Part shown: positions 8,349-17,768 of the stretch, piece after piece | Position numbering within the stretch: the first letter of the stretch is position 1 | How the letters are laid out: each line of letters begins with the position of its first letter | NCBI GenBank assembly: GCA_016717705.1 | Contig: JADKFD010000015.1 | Span: 13,220-77,219 of the forward strand | DNA: 64,000 bases | Origin: Rhodanobacteraceae bacterium | GTDB lineage: Bacteria > Pseudomonadota > Gammaproteobacteria > Xanthomonadales > SZUA-5 | Direction of reading: 5' to 3' | Position numbers and translations under genes: made by a program | The notes under the pieces: generated by a model | What the model was told of the DNA's origin: nothing | The model's database searches: none | What the model saw: only the letters and a program-made list of their open reading frames with translations

Positions 8349-9737
8349 TCAGTGCCCGGCCCCCACATGCGCATCCGGCTTGACGGCGAGAATCGCCTTC
8401 ATGAACTGCGCGCGGATGCGCTCCAGGGCCTCGGGTGTCTGCCCCTCGAAGCGCAACACCAGCACCGGCGTGGTGTTGGAAGCGCGCACCAGGCCGAAGC
8501 CGTCGTCAAACTCGGCGCGCAGGCCGTCGATGGTGATCACTTCGCGGGCGCCCTCGAAATGCGCGGTCTGGCGCAGCTTTTCCATGAGCATGTGATGCTC
8601 GCCCTCGGCGCAGGCGATGTTGAGCTCAGGTGTGCTGAAGCTGGTCGGCAGGGCGTTCAGGACGGCACTGGGATCGGCCGACTTGCTGAGGATTTCCAGC
8701 AGCCGCCCGGCGGTGTACGTGGCGTCGTCGAAGCCATACCAGCGTTCGGCAAAGAAGATGTGGCCGCTCATCTCGCCGGCCAGCGGCGCGCCGGTCTCCT
8801 TGAGCTTGGCCTTGATCAGCGAGTGGCCGGTCTTGTACATCAGCGGCACGCCGCCGGCCTCGCGGATGGCGATTGCCAGGCGCTGCGTGCATTTGACATC
8901 GAAGATGATCTGGCCGCCGGGCACGCGCGACAGTACGTCCCGGGCGAACAGCATGATCTGGCGGTCGGGAAAGATGTTGTTGCCTTCACGCGTGACCACC
9001 CCGAGTCGATCACCGTCGCCATCGAAAGCCAGGCCAAGATCGGCGCCGTTGGCCTTCACCGCGGCAATCAACTCGACCAGATTCTCCGGTTTCGACGGAT
9101 CGGGGTGATGGTTCGGGAAGTCGCCATCGACCTCGGAATACAGTTCGATGACTTCGCAGCCAAGCGCCCGCAGGATGCCCGGGGCCGACGCGCCTGGAAT
9201 GCCGTTGCCGGCATCGGTGACGATCTTCAGCGGGCGCGCCAATTTGCAGTCGCCGACGATGCGCCGGGTGTATTCGTCAAGTACGTCGAGTTGGGTGAGC
9301 GCGCCCGCGCCGCTCGCGTAATCCTCGGCTTCGATGCGCTGGCGCAGGCCCTGGATGTCGTCGCCATAAATGGCGCGCCCCCCCAGCACCATCTTGAAGC
9401 CATTGTAGTCCTTGGGATTATGGCTGCCGGTGACCTGGATGCCGCTATGGCAGCCGACGTCGCCACGGGTCGCGGCGACGTAGTACAGCATTGGCGTCGT
9501 CACCGCGCCGAGTTCAATGACATCGACTCCCGCTGAGCGCAGGCCCTTGATCAGTGCGCCGCTCAGGCTCGGGCCCGAAAGGCGGCCGTCGCGGCCCACC
9601 GCCACCGAACGCTCGCCGAGCTTCAATGCCTCGGTGCCAAAAGCACGACCGAGGTGTTCGGCAAACTCGTCGCTGATGGTCTGTCCGACCACACCGCGAA
9701 TGTCGTAAGCCTTGAAGATGGAAGCATGGACTTGCAT
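8349..9737 (-). CDS. algC: Phosphomannomutase/phosphoglucomutase
   Basis: The enzyme interconverts hexose 1- and 6-phosphates, feeding GDP-mannose and UDP-glucose synthesis for surface polysaccharides; galU in this window uses the glucose 1-phosphate. The 462-residue product has the phosphoserine loop TGSHNP (Ser105), the magnesium loop DGDGDRLG (239-246), the sugar loop GEMSGH (321-326) and the phosphate-binding RASNTTP near the end. I chose the ATG at 9737 because AAGGGGA lies just upstream and the family begins with IFKAYDIRG. The frame upstream to 9965 is GC-rich and not conserved-looking. All key loops are present. The symbol follows the Pseudomonas bifunctional enzyme; xanA is the Xanthomonas name. 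Confidence 0.92.
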   Translation of the reverse strand: MQVHASIFKAYDIRGVVGQTISDEFAEHLGRAFGTEALKLGERSVAVGRDGRLSGPSLSGALIKGLRSAGVDVIELGAVTTPMLYYVAATRGDVGCHSGIQVTGSHNPKDYNGFKMVLGGRAIYGDDIQGLRQRIEAEDYASGAGALTQLDVLDEYTRRIVGDCKLARPLKIVTDAGNGIPGASAPGILRALGCEVIELYSEVDGDFPNHHPDPSKPENLVELIAAVKANGADLGLAFDGDGDRLGVVTREGNNIFPDRQIMLFARDVLSRVPGGQIIFDVKCTQRLAIAIREAGGVPLMYKTGHSLIKAKLKETGAPLAGEMSGHIFFAERWYGFDDATYTAGRLLEILSKSADPSAVLNALPTSFSTPELNIACAEGEHHMLMEKLRQTAHFEGAREVITIDGLRAEFDDGFGLVRASNTTPVLVLRFEGQTPEALERIRAQFMKAILAVKPDAHVGAGH

Positions 9738-9952
9738 GGGAATCCCCTTGGCGTTTGCGGAAAAGTCGAAGTCTAGTGGTCCGCGCTCACCTTGAGCGCG
9801 ATTCTCGTCAATGTGTGCTTGGAGCGCGGCATCCAGGTCGGCAACGCGCTGACGCAGTGGTTGCGTTGCGGTCGTCGAGATCAGGCGCCAGCGCAGCGAG
9901 CCGGCTAACATGTGGGGTCCGATGCGGTATGCGTCGTCCCGAGCGACTCTCG

Positions 9953-10513
9953 ATGCGCAAAGCAACCATTCCGTCCGGCCCCGATCCCGCCGCCGTAGTC
10001 CTGTTCTGGCGCGAGGCCGGGCCCACGCGTTGGTTCACCCAGGACGTCAATTTCGACCGCGCCCTGGCCGCCCGCTTTCACGCTGCGCATCTGCTGGCGG
10101 CCGAGCGCAAGCTGGACCATTGGAACCAGCACGCCCAGGGTTCACTTGCGCTGCAAATCCTGCTCGACCAACTGCCGCGCAATCTCTACCGCGGCAACGC
10201 ACATGCCTGGGCGACCGATTCGTTGGCGCGGCATTTTGCGCTGGAGGCCATCGCAGCCGGGCTGGACCAGTCCATCGACGCCGTGCTGCGGCCATTCTGT
10301 TTCATGGCGCTGATGCACAGCGAGGACCTGGAATTGCAACGGCGTAGCGTGAAACTGTTCGAGGGGCTGGGTGGACCATCACTACAGCATGCGTTGGAGC
10401 ATTGCAGCATCATCGAGCGCTTCGGGCGCTTTCCGCATCGAAATGGGGCGCTCGGCCGGATCAGTACGCCGGCAGAGCGAGCTTTCCTGAGCGCGGGCGG
10501 CTTTGCGGGATGA
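9953..10513 (+). CDS. DUF924 family protein
   Basis: The 186-residue protein matches DUF924, an all-helical family of unknown role. Conserved marks are VLFWREAGPTRWFTQDVNFD near the start and LALQILLDQLPRNLYRG in the middle. A run of MALMHSEDLELQ follows. The family start lies close to the LFW motif, so I use the ATG at 9953; another ATG at 9929 is possible. The gene is divergent from the phosphomannomutase gene and is followed by a DUF4344 gene after 128 bases. No catalytic role can be read. Confidence 0.85.
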   Translation: MRKATIPSGPDPAAVVLFWREAGPTRWFTQDVNFDRALAARFHAAHLLAAERKLDHWNQHAQGSLALQILLDQLPRNLYRGNAHAWATDSLARHFALEAIAAGLDQSIDAVLRPFCFMALMHSEDLELQRRSVKLFEGLGGPSLQHALEHCSIIERFGRFPHRNGALGRISTPAERAFLSAGGFAG

Positions 10514-10641
10514 GCGCACGCCAGCCCTCGTTCGCATCCCCAGAGCTTCGAATCGCTGCACTGCGTTCCTCAGGCCCGGTTACCGATTCTCCTTGCGCTC
10601 GGATATCGTTGACCGATTGCCGGTCGACCTGAGAGATCCGA

Positions 10642-11475
10642 ATGTCTGTTCTGACACGCTGCTGTGCCGCGCTTGTCCTGGGATTGTCGTCCTTGTCGAT
10701 TCAGGCCGAGACGGTGCGACTGGCGCCGCCGCAGGCGATGTTCAAGGACGGCACGACACTGCAGCAGTTTGTCCGCGGCACCTTGCGCTTCGTGTTGCTG
10801 CATGAGCTCGGACATGGTCTGGTCGATCTGTACCGAATACCGGTGCTGGGCCGCGAGGAGGACGCCGCCGATCGCTTCGCGACCTGGTGGCTGTCGCCGG
10901 ACGGCAAGGAAGACGGCACCGACGCCATTGCTGCGGTCGAATGGTGGCTGGCGTCGGCCGAGGTCAGCGAAGCGAAGCGCGAGGAGCTGGCCTGGTGGGA
11001 CGAACACGGCATCGACGAGCAGCGCGGCTATCAGATCGCCTGCCTGCTGTACGGCAGCGATCCGCAGACCATGGGGCCACTGGCAGGTCGCCTGGGACTG
11101 CCCCAGGCGCGCCGTGAATCCTGTATCCCGGAGGCCGCGCGAAATGCTGCGTCGTGGCAGGCCAATCTGAACGGACAAACGGCGCAACTGATCCATCAGC
11201 TGGATGGTTTCATTGTGCCGGTCAACTACATCAAACCCGAATCGGCCGACACCGAGGAAGCAGCCAGACTGGCGCGCGAGTTTGGTCTGCTGGAGGAACT
11301 GCAATCCGTACTCAAGCAGTTCCGCTTTCCCGAGGGAAGCGTGATGGTGCGTCTGTACGCACAGGACTGCGGCGAGCCCAATGCCTACTGGAGCCCCGCC
11401 GACAAGTCCATCGTGCTCTGCCATGAACTGGTGAACCAGGTGGCGAATGTCGGCTACGCCACCGGTTTTCGTTGA
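10642..11475 (+). CDS. DUF4344 putative secreted metallopeptidase
   Basis: The 277-residue product has a signal peptide (1-22, ending IQAE) and a zinc-binding HELGH motif at 54-58. REEDAADRFA (71-80) follows and probably holds the third ligand, as in gluzincin-like enzymes. These marks define the DUF4344 family of predicted metallopeptidases. Cys residues in the C-terminal half could form disulfides after export. The ATG at 10642 places the signal peptide right at the start. No neighbouring gene hints at a substrate. The catalytic inference rests on the motif alone. Confidence 0.82.
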   Translation: MSVLTRCCAALVLGLSSLSIQAETVRLAPPQAMFKDGTTLQQFVRGTLRFVLLHELGHGLVDLYRIPVLGREEDAADRFATWWLSPDGKEDGTDAIAAVEWWLASAEVSEAKREELAWWDEHGIDEQRGYQIACLLYGSDPQTMGPLAGRLGLPQARRESCIPEAARNAASWQANLNGQTAQLIHQLDGFIVPVNYIKPESADTEEAARLAREFGLLEELQSVLKQFRFPEGSVMVRLYAQDCGEPNAYWSPADKSIVLCHELVNQVANVGYATGFR

Positions 11476-11511
11476 GCGCACGGGGCGCGGGCTTCGCGGC
11501 GGCGCGGGCCC

Positions 11512-11711
11512 AGAGCGCGGGCGTCCCGCGTACACGAAGGCGGTCGGACCTTGTCGACGCGGGGGGCCGCCGCTGAGGTAGCGCGGCTCCGGCGCGCCGC
11601 AGGCACGGACGAGGCGCGGACTGATCCGCGCCGGCGGCCGCGGGCCACGACCAGAGCGCCGGGCGTCCCGCGTAACGGCGACAGGGCACGGTCGGACCTT
11701 ATCGACGCGGG
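11512..11711. repeat. Imperfect direct repeat in a GC-rich gap
   Basis: AGAGCGC-GGGCGTCCCGCGTA...CGGTCGGACCTT-TCGACGCGG occurs at about 11512-11562 and again at about 11653-11711 in the same orientation. The two copies differ slightly in spacing. The 261-base gap between the DUF4344 gene and the next gene holds nothing else I can identify. A distantly similar GC-rich stretch fills 42226-42410. Confidence 0.55.
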
Positions 11712-11736
11712 TGCCCGGCCTACGGCAACGCGGGAT

Positions 11737-12375
11737 TCAGGATTCGCGCATCCCCGGTCGCGCATACCCGGACGCCACCCAGGCGCTGGCGCTGTCGTGG
11801 GTGAAGCGGAAGTTCGCCGCCACGCGCACGCGCGCCAGTTCGCCGCCGACGTCGTCGAAAGCGCTGAGCTCTGCGTAGGGTTCGTTTTCGTCCGGGACGA
11901 TATCGAGACGAACCAGGATGCGGCCGTTCGGACTGGCCACCTTGGTGCTCTTGTGCAGCGCGGCATGCGCCTGCTGCTCATGGCGGCGGATGACTTCCGA
12001 GGCGGTCTTGACCAGCGTCGCGAACGCCGCAGTATCCAGCGGCTTCGGGTTCTTCTTGTCGCGACCCATGGTCCACGGCCCCACCAGCGCCGGCTCGCTC
12101 TGACCATCCAGCGTCATGGCCACCGCCCAGCCGTCGTCTTCCTCGTTCTTGATGACTTTGGCGGTCCAGCCGTCGTCGGCCCAAAGGCGGTCCTCGTGGA
12201 CCACTCGGCTGGCCTCATCGGCCTCACCAAGGGCTGTAACTGTCGCAGCGTCTGGATCGATGGGCACGGGGAAGGTCCGCAGGATTGGCAAAGTAGGGAC
12301 ACAGCTAATGCGACGACCGCATTTCAGCGCAGTCGACTCACCCAACTGGCCCGATTTGCTGCCGCACGGCAACAA
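11737..12375 (-). CDS. Conserved hypothetical protein, start uncertain
   Basis: The frame encodes up to 212 residues. The convincing part starts at about TLPILRTFPVPIDPDAATV and runs through DRLWADDGWTAKVIKNEEDDGWAVAM to ASAWVASGYARPG. It is charged, without signal peptide or membrane helix, and I do not recognise the family. The longest frame begins with TTG at 12375. TTG at 12291 or GTG at 12267 would give shorter forms, and none has a good ribosome site. It lies 13 bases after the cyclophilin gene on the same strand, so the two may be co-transcribed. Confidence 0.6.
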   Translation of the reverse strand: MLPCGSKSGQLGESTALKCGRRISCVPTLPILRTFPVPIDPDAATVTALGEADEASRVVHEDRLWADDGWTAKVIKNEEDDGWAVAMTLDGQSEPALVGPWTMGRDKKNPKPLDTAAFATLVKTASEVIRRHEQQAHAALHKSTKVASPNGRILVRLDIVPDENEPYAELSAFDDVGGELARVRVAANFRFTHDSASAWVASGYARPGMRES

Positions 12376-12388
12376 ATCGGGCTGCGGA

Positions 12389-13345
12389 TCAGCCGCCGAT
12401 GCAGGTCTCGTTGGTCGGCAGGGTCAGGCTGGTTGCCGGAATCGAGCCGTTGCCATAGATCGAGGTATAGGTGAAGGTGCCGGCGCTGCAACCGGTAAAG
12501 CGGATGGTCAGCCGGCCCCAGTTCGGATTCGCAGTGATCTGGCTCGGCAGGAAGGCAGCACCGAACTGCGCGCCGGTGCTGATCTGCATCGGCACTTCAA
12601 CCGAGCTCGCGCCCCAGGTGAACGGCACCGTGCCGATCATCCAGATCTGCTTGCCCTCGAAGAAGTCGTACCAGGTCACCACCATCCGCGGGGTGGTCTC
12701 GACGCCCGTGTCCTGGGCGACTTCGATCAGGAAGCCGCGCCCTGAATTGGCCGGGTCGTACCAGGTGCCCGTATGCAGTGGCAGGATCGGGAACTCGCCT
12801 GGCGCCACACGCACAGCGCGCTTGATCAGCGGCATGCGGATCGGCTGCTCGCTGCCGGAGAACACTGGGTTGGCGGCCAGCGTGGCCAGCGTCTTCTGGC
12901 CGAACACCAATCTGCCGAACACCGTGAAGTTGGCATCAAGTCCGCTGTTGGTGGCAATGTTGAAGAAGAAATCGGAAGTTGCGCTGTTGATCTGTGGCGG
13001 ACTGCCAGCCAGAGCCATGGAGATGGTGCCCGGAATGTTCAACAGACCGTTATTGCGCTCGCTGTTGACCGGCGCCAGACGCGTGATCTCGGTGCCATTG
13101 GCGGAAAAACCGCCACCCTGAACAATGAAATTTGGCGAGAGGCGATGCAGCAGGGAGTTGTTGTAGGCGCCGGAATCGACATAACGCAGAAAGTTCGCCG
13201 AGGTATTCGGCGCCCGCACCAGATCAAGTTCAATCAGCAGCGGGCCGCGGTCGGTGTCCATCAGCACCCGCGTGTTCTGGTTCTGGGCTGCGGCGAGATT
13301 GCCGATGGCGAGCAAGGCCAGGGCAAAGAGGATTCTCATCGACAT
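12389..13345 (-). CDS. Secreted cyclophilin-type peptidyl-prolyl isomerase with extra C-terminal domain
   Basis: Cyclophilins speed cis-trans isomerisation of proline bonds; this one is exported, as a signal peptide covers residues 1-20. The isomerase domain (about 25-185) carries SGAYNNSLLHRLSPNFIVQGGGF, SMALAGSPPQINSATSDFFFN and FGRLVFGQ, in line with the family. The last 125 residues are a separate domain beginning TGTWYDPANSGRGFLIEV, with MVVTWYDFFEGKQIWMIG. The WYxPxxSGxG pattern recurs in secreted proteins of proteobacteria. The usual core Arg of cyclophilins (the F-H-R motif) appears as LLHRL, so activity is plausible. The fusion is unusual for a periplasmic foldase. Confidence 0.85.
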   Translation of the reverse strand: MSMRILFALALLAIGNLAAAQNQNTRVLMDTDRGPLLIELDLVRAPNTSANFLRYVDSGAYNNSLLHRLSPNFIVQGGGFSANGTEITRLAPVNSERNNGLLNIPGTISMALAGSPPQINSATSDFFFNIATNSGLDANFTVFGRLVFGQKTLATLAANPVFSGSEQPIRMPLIKRAVRVAPGEFPILPLHTGTWYDPANSGRGFLIEVAQDTGVETTPRMVVTWYDFFEGKQIWMIGTVPFTWGASSVEVPMQISTGAQFGAAFLPSQITANPNWGRLTIRFTGCSAGTFTYTSIYGNGSIPATSLTLPTNETCIGG

Positions 13346-13415
13346 GGTCGGAGGGTCCAGAGCAAAAGGACCCCAGAGGATACAGGCAACGGCTGAACGG
13401 CGATGCGACCGCCGG

Positions 13416-13955
13416 CTACCAGATCAGATCGTCGGGGACCTGGAATCTTGCGTAGTAGTCGTCGTCCGCCGCAGCAGGGCTGGCGGGAGCCGCCGGCTGG
13501 CCGTGATCGAGCGCAATGATGCCGCCGCGTTCGCGGATCTGATCGGCGAACGCTCGCGGCAGAATGGCGTAACTGTCGTCGTGCCGTGCGATCACCAGGG
13601 TGCCTTTGGCCAGTTGCGCGCGCGCTGCATCGTTGACCGGTATCGACTTGATCTTGCCGGCGTCGGTGAAGCGATAGTCGATTTCGCCGCGGATGCTGAG
13701 CTTGTGGTTTTCGATCAACTGGCGAACCTGCGCCTGCAACTCCTTGGCGCGCAGCAGTGCATTGCGCTCGGCAGCCAACGCGCGATCGCGCTCGGCGCGC
13801 TCGGCAAGCAGTTTCTTGGCATCGACTTGCTCGGCAGCCGGCGGGGCAGGGGCCTTGCCGTCGCGCTGCCGGTTCTGCGCGCGCACGGTGGCGTCGACTT
13901 GTTGTTTCTTGACCAGGCCAGCCTTGAGCAACTGGTCTTGCAGGAGGTTACGCAT
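13416..13955 (-). CDS. DUF2058 family protein
   Basis: The 179-residue protein fits DUF2058 (YaiL-type), a small cytoplasmic family of unknown role. The first third (LLQDQLLKAGLVKKQQVDATVRAQNRQR) is basic. A helical, Arg/Glu-rich coiled-coil-like stretch follows (about 45-85), then a beta-rich C-terminal part with GEIDYRFTDAGKIKSIPVN and an acidic end. I use the ATG at 13955, where the family starts; a frame extension to 14060 adds unconserved sequence. It is downstream of no obvious partner and lies head-to-head with the sulfatase-like gene at 14159. Confidence 0.85.
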   Translation of the reverse strand: MRNLLQDQLLKAGLVKKQQVDATVRAQNRQRDGKAPAPPAAEQVDAKKLLAERAERDRALAAERNALLRAKELQAQVRQLIENHKLSIRGEIDYRFTDAGKIKSIPVNDAARAQLAKGTLVIARHDDSYAILPRAFADQIRERGGIIALDHGQPAAPASPAAADDDYYARFQVPDDLIW

Positions 13956-14158
13956 TGACGGGCGCGGATATCGTGACGGGATGGACCCGATTCTACAGCC
14001 GCCCGGGGCACGAGATCCCTGGCGCGTGATGACTGCTGCCGCGGGTCCCGGGCAACGCAATCTTCACTGTGCGCAAACGCTTTCAGAACAAGCAGCTAAG
14101 AGTGGCGCAAGCTTGATGAGTTCTCATCCGTGCAGCGCATTTGGGCACGACGTCAGCA

Positions 14159-16132
14159 ATGAGCAAGGCAAAGCGATTCCTGGACTGGGCCTTTGCGGGC
14201 CCGTATCGACTCCTGTTGCAACTGACGCTGACCTACGCCGCATTCAACCTGCTGGTGCGCATGGCGCTGGGCGTCTACAACGGCGATGCCGGGATCTTCT
14301 GGTCGGGTCGGATTGTTGGCGCCCTGCTGGTCGGCGCCGTCTTCGATGTCGGCGTGGCGGTCTTCATGATGTTGCCGATTCTGACGCTGTTGATGCTGCT
14401 GCGCAGCTCGCGACATCCGCGCCTGGACTATGTCGGCCAGCGCCTGATTGCCTGGAGCCTGCTGCCCTTCGCCGGGATGCTGGTATTTGTCGCCGCTGCC
14501 GAATTCGTGTTCTGGAACGAATTTGCGTCACGCTTCAACTTCATCGCGGTGGACTATCTGGTCTACACCAACGAGGTGATCGGCAACATCCGTGAGAGCT
14601 ATCCGATGCCGCTGCTGCTGAGCGGCGTGGCGGTGAGCTCTGGACTGCTCTGGCTGCTGATCATCAGGATCACCCGAGGCGCGCTTGCCGCACCACCACC
14701 GACGTGGCGCGGGCGATTGGCGCGCTCTGCCGTCTGGTTGCTGTTGCCATTGATCAGCTATGGGCTGCTCGACGAGCGCTACAAGGAATTCTCCGACGAC
14801 GCCCAGGCCAACGAACTCGCCGGCAATGGCGCCTTCGACTTCTTTCACGCCTACCAGACCAACGAAATCGACTACGAAAGGTTCTACACGACGATGCCCG
14901 ATGCACAAGCACTCGCCGGCGTCAGAAGCGCGCTGCACCTACCGGGCAAAGCACAGGCGGCCTTCGACATCGGACGCCAGATCAATCCGCCGGCCCCGGA
15001 ACATGACTGGAATGTGGTGCTGGTGTCGATCGAGAGCCTCAGCGCAAGTTATCTCGAACACTTCGGCAACCGCGGCAAGTTGACGCCGAACCTCGATCGA
15101 ATGGCCGACGAGGGCCTGCTGTTCACGCAGCTTTACGCCACCGGTACCCGCACTGTCCGTGGTCTGGAAGCGTTGACGCTCTCGGTGCCGCCGACACCGG
15201 GGCATTCGATCGTCAAGCGGCCCAACAATGAAGCGCTGTATTCGCTGGGTTCGGTCTTCGCACAGAAGGGCTATGCGCCGCTGTACATCTACGGCGGCTA
15301 TTCCTACTTCGACAACATGCAGGCCTTCTTCCAGGGCAATGGTTATCGCGTGGTCGACCGCACCGACCTGGCCAGCGACGAGATACACTTCCAGAACATC
15401 TGGGGCGTATGCGACGAGGACCTGTTCACGCTGGCGCTGCGCGAGATCGACCGGGAGGCCGCACGCGGCAAGCCGTTTTTTGCCCACGTGATGACGGTTT
15501 CCAATCACCGACCTTTCACCTATCCGGAAGGCAGGATCGACATTCCGAGCAAGACCGGACGCGACGGCGGAGCCAAGTACACCGATTGGGCGATCGGCGA
15601 CTTCGTCCGTCGCGCCCGGCAAAAACCCTGGTTCGACCACACGGTCTTCGTTTTTGTTGCAGACCACACCCATCGAGGCCGCGGCAAGATGGACCTGGCT
15701 CCACGCAACTACCTGATTCCATTGATTGTATGGGCCCCGGGCAAGATCCAGCCGGGCAGGGTGGAGCAACTTGCCTCGCAGATCGATGTGGCGCCCACCC
15801 TGCTGGGACTGATGAACATGCGCTACGAATCGCACTTCTACGGCAGCGACATTCTTGCGCCAGGCGCCGCACACCGTGCATTGCTGGCAAATTACCAGAC
15901 CGTGGGTTGGTATCAGGACGGTCTGGTGGTCGAACTCAAGCCCGGAGCGCGCACCCGGGTCGTCGATGCAAGCACCGGACTGGAGCAAGCACCCAACGCG
16001 GCGTCTGCAGCGATGACCGCAGCCGCGATCAGCTACTACCAGTTGGCCAGCGAGTCCTTTGGTAGTGGCGCGATGAAGTTGGCCAGCCAGCAGGAAACTG
16101 GAGCCGTCGCGGGAGCCGCACGTGCGCCATAG
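14159..16132 (+). CDS. LTA-synthase-like sulfatase/phosphoglycerol transferase
   Basis: This 657-residue inner-membrane protein belongs to the alkaline-phosphatase superfamily with lipoteichoic-acid-synthase architecture. About five membrane helices fill residues 15-205, then an extracytoplasmic catalytic domain starts at WNVVLVSIESLSASYLE (Glu292 as metal ligand). YATGTRTVRGLEAL (327-340) holds the expected Thr nucleophile (Thr330). FVADHTHRGRG supplies the Asp-His metal pair. Such enzymes in Gram-negatives transfer phosphoglycerol or phosphoethanolamine to periplasmic glycans or lipids. The stop overlaps the next gene by 11 bases, which implies coupled translation with an outer-membrane barrel. 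I use ATG 14159; TTG at 14141 is an in-frame alternative. Confidence 0.85.
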   Translation: MSKAKRFLDWAFAGPYRLLLQLTLTYAAFNLLVRMALGVYNGDAGIFWSGRIVGALLVGAVFDVGVAVFMMLPILTLLMLLRSSRHPRLDYVGQRLIAWSLLPFAGMLVFVAAAEFVFWNEFASRFNFIAVDYLVYTNEVIGNIRESYPMPLLLSGVAVSSGLLWLLIIRITRGALAAPPPTWRGRLARSAVWLLLPLISYGLLDERYKEFSDDAQANELAGNGAFDFFHAYQTNEIDYERFYTTMPDAQALAGVRSALHLPGKAQAAFDIGRQINPPAPEHDWNVVLVSIESLSASYLEHFGNRGKLTPNLDRMADEGLLFTQLYATGTRTVRGLEALTLSVPPTPGHSIVKRPNNEALYSLGSVFAQKGYAPLYIYGGYSYFDNMQAFFQGNGYRVVDRTDLASDEIHFQNIWGVCDEDLFTLALREIDREAARGKPFFAHVMTVSNHRPFTYPEGRIDIPSKTGRDGGAKYTDWAIGDFVRRARQKPWFDHTVFVFVADHTHRGRGKMDLAPRNYLIPLIVWAPGKIQPGRVEQLASQIDVAPTLLGLMNMRYESHFYGSDILAPGAAHRALLANYQTVGWYQDGLVVELKPGARTRVVDASTGLEQAPNAASAAMTAAAISYYQLASESFGSGAMKLASQQETGAVAGAARAP

Positions 16133-17768
16133 CGGGGTTCGCCGCAAGCTGACCCGGGTGCTGCTGGTGCTGCTGGTGTTGCTGGTTTGCGGCGGGCAGG
16201 GCAGCCATGCCGCAAAACTCGATCGCGCTCGACTGGAAGCGGACGGCGTCGTCATCGGCGAAATCCGGATCTATGCCGGCGATGTGTTCGATCTCGACCG
16301 GCCCGACGAAAATCGCTTCGTCTATCGCCTGGCCAACCGCCTGCACGTCGAAACCCGCGAAGGCACGGTCGAACGCCTGTTGCTGTTCAAGGTCGGCGAT
16401 CGCTACACCGAGCAGGCCATCACCGAATCCGAGCGACTGTTGCGCACACGTCACGCGTTCTACGATGCGGAAATCCGTCCGCTCAGGTTGAAACGCGGCA
16501 AGGTCGTCGTCGAAGTCCGCACGCGTGATATCTGGAGCCTGCGCCCCAAGGTCGAGTTTGGCCGTAGCGGCGGCAAGAATTACAGCGGCCTCAGTTTCGA
16601 GGAGCTGAATTTTCTCGGCTTGGGTACGCAACTCAGCCTGGGCTATTCATCCAATGTCGACCGTGAATCGCGATTTCTCGCGCTGAAGGCGCCACAGATC
16701 GGTCACGCGCGTTGGGAATTCGACGTGCTCGCCGCCAACAGCTCCGACGGGCACAATCAGCGCATCGGATTGATTCGCCCGTTCTTTGCCCTGGATACAC
16801 GCTGGAGCGCCGGATTTGATGCGCTTGACTATGTGCATCGGGAACAACGTTACAGTGCCGGCGAAATCGTCGACCGCTATCAGGAAGACCGCAGCGGAGT
16901 CAATTTTCTCGCCGGATGGTCGCCGGGACTGATCGGTGACCTGACCCAGCGATTCACCTTCGGCGCTACCTTTGATGAGCGACTGTACAGCGCCGTCGAG
17001 CCCATCGATGGTATCGGCACGAGTTATCTGCCGGAGGATCGCAAGCTGGTGTATCCGTGGCTAGGCTACGAGTTGATCCAGAACCGCTACATCATTGAGC
17101 GCAATCGCGATCAGATCGGCCGCACCGAAGACATTCTGCTCGGCTGGCACGCATCGACGCGCTTGGGGCTGGCAACCGGCAGTTTCGGCGCTGATCGGCG
17201 CGCCTGGATCTATGCCGGTGCGGTTTCCTATGGTGACCGTCCGAACGACGCGCAGTCCTGGCTGCTTTCGGCGCAACTTGACGGCCGCCTGGAGAGCGAC
17301 GGCGTTGCCGGCGAGATCGCAACCATCGATGGGCGCTACGACCATCGGTACAACGACTTCACGACCACCCATGTCAGTCTGTGCGGCCAGATCGGCGAGA
17401 ATCTGGACCTCGATCAGCAGATCGCACTCGGCGGCGACAATGGTCTGCGCGGCTATCCGTATCGCTATGCCAATGGCGAGCGCAGTGCCTTGCTGACCAT
17501 CGAGCAGCGCTTCTATACCGAGTGGTACCCGTTTCGGTTGTTTCGCGTCGGCGCCGCGGCATTCGCCGATGTCGGCCAGGTCTGGGGCAGCACGCCCGAG
17601 GGTGAAGATCACCTGGGTGTGCTGCGCGACGTCGGCTTCGGCCTGCGCCTGGCCAATACGCGCTCCGGCCGCGGCAGGGTGATTCACATCGATATCGCGC
17701 ATCCGCTCGACGGCGACGCCGACATTTCCAGCGTGCAGTTCCTGATCAGCACCGAAGAGCGCTTTTGA
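16122..17768 (+). CDS. Omp85-superfamily outer-membrane protein with a POTRA-like domain
   Basis: The 548-residue product has a signal peptide (about 1-28), one POTRA-like segment (about 45-125, with LLLFKVGDRYTEQAITESERLLR and a KRGKVVVEVRTRD strand), and a long beta-barrel region ending in SSVQFLISTEERF. The terminal Phe fits an outer-membrane barrel signal. GLRGYPYR near residue 445 is the Omp85-type lid-loop motif. Members insert or move proteins or lipids in the outer membrane. The GTG start at 16122 lies inside the preceding sulfatase-like gene, so the two are probably one operon. Only one POTRA is visible, fewer than in BamA or TamA. Confidence 0.83.
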   Translation: MRHSGVRRKLTRVLLVLLVLLVCGGQGSHAAKLDRARLEADGVVIGEIRIYAGDVFDLDRPDENRFVYRLANRLHVETREGTVERLLLFKVGDRYTEQAITESERLLRTRHAFYDAEIRPLRLKRGKVVVEVRTRDIWSLRPKVEFGRSGGKNYSGLSFEELNFLGLGTQLSLGYSSNVDRESRFLALKAPQIGHARWEFDVLAANSSDGHNQRIGLIRPFFALDTRWSAGFDALDYVHREQRYSAGEIVDRYQEDRSGVNFLAGWSPGLIGDLTQRFTFGATFDERLYSAVEPIDGIGTSYLPEDRKLVYPWLGYELIQNRYIIERNRDQIGRTEDILLGWHASTRLGLATGSFGADRRAWIYAGAVSYGDRPNDAQSWLLSAQLDGRLESDGVAGEIATIDGRYDHRYNDFTTTHVSLCGQIGENLDLDQQIALGGDNGLRGYPYRYANGERSALLTIEQRFYTEWYPFRLFRVGAAAFADVGQVWGSTPEGEDHLGVLRDVGFGLRLANTRSGRGRVIHIDIAHPLDGDADISSVQFLISTEERF

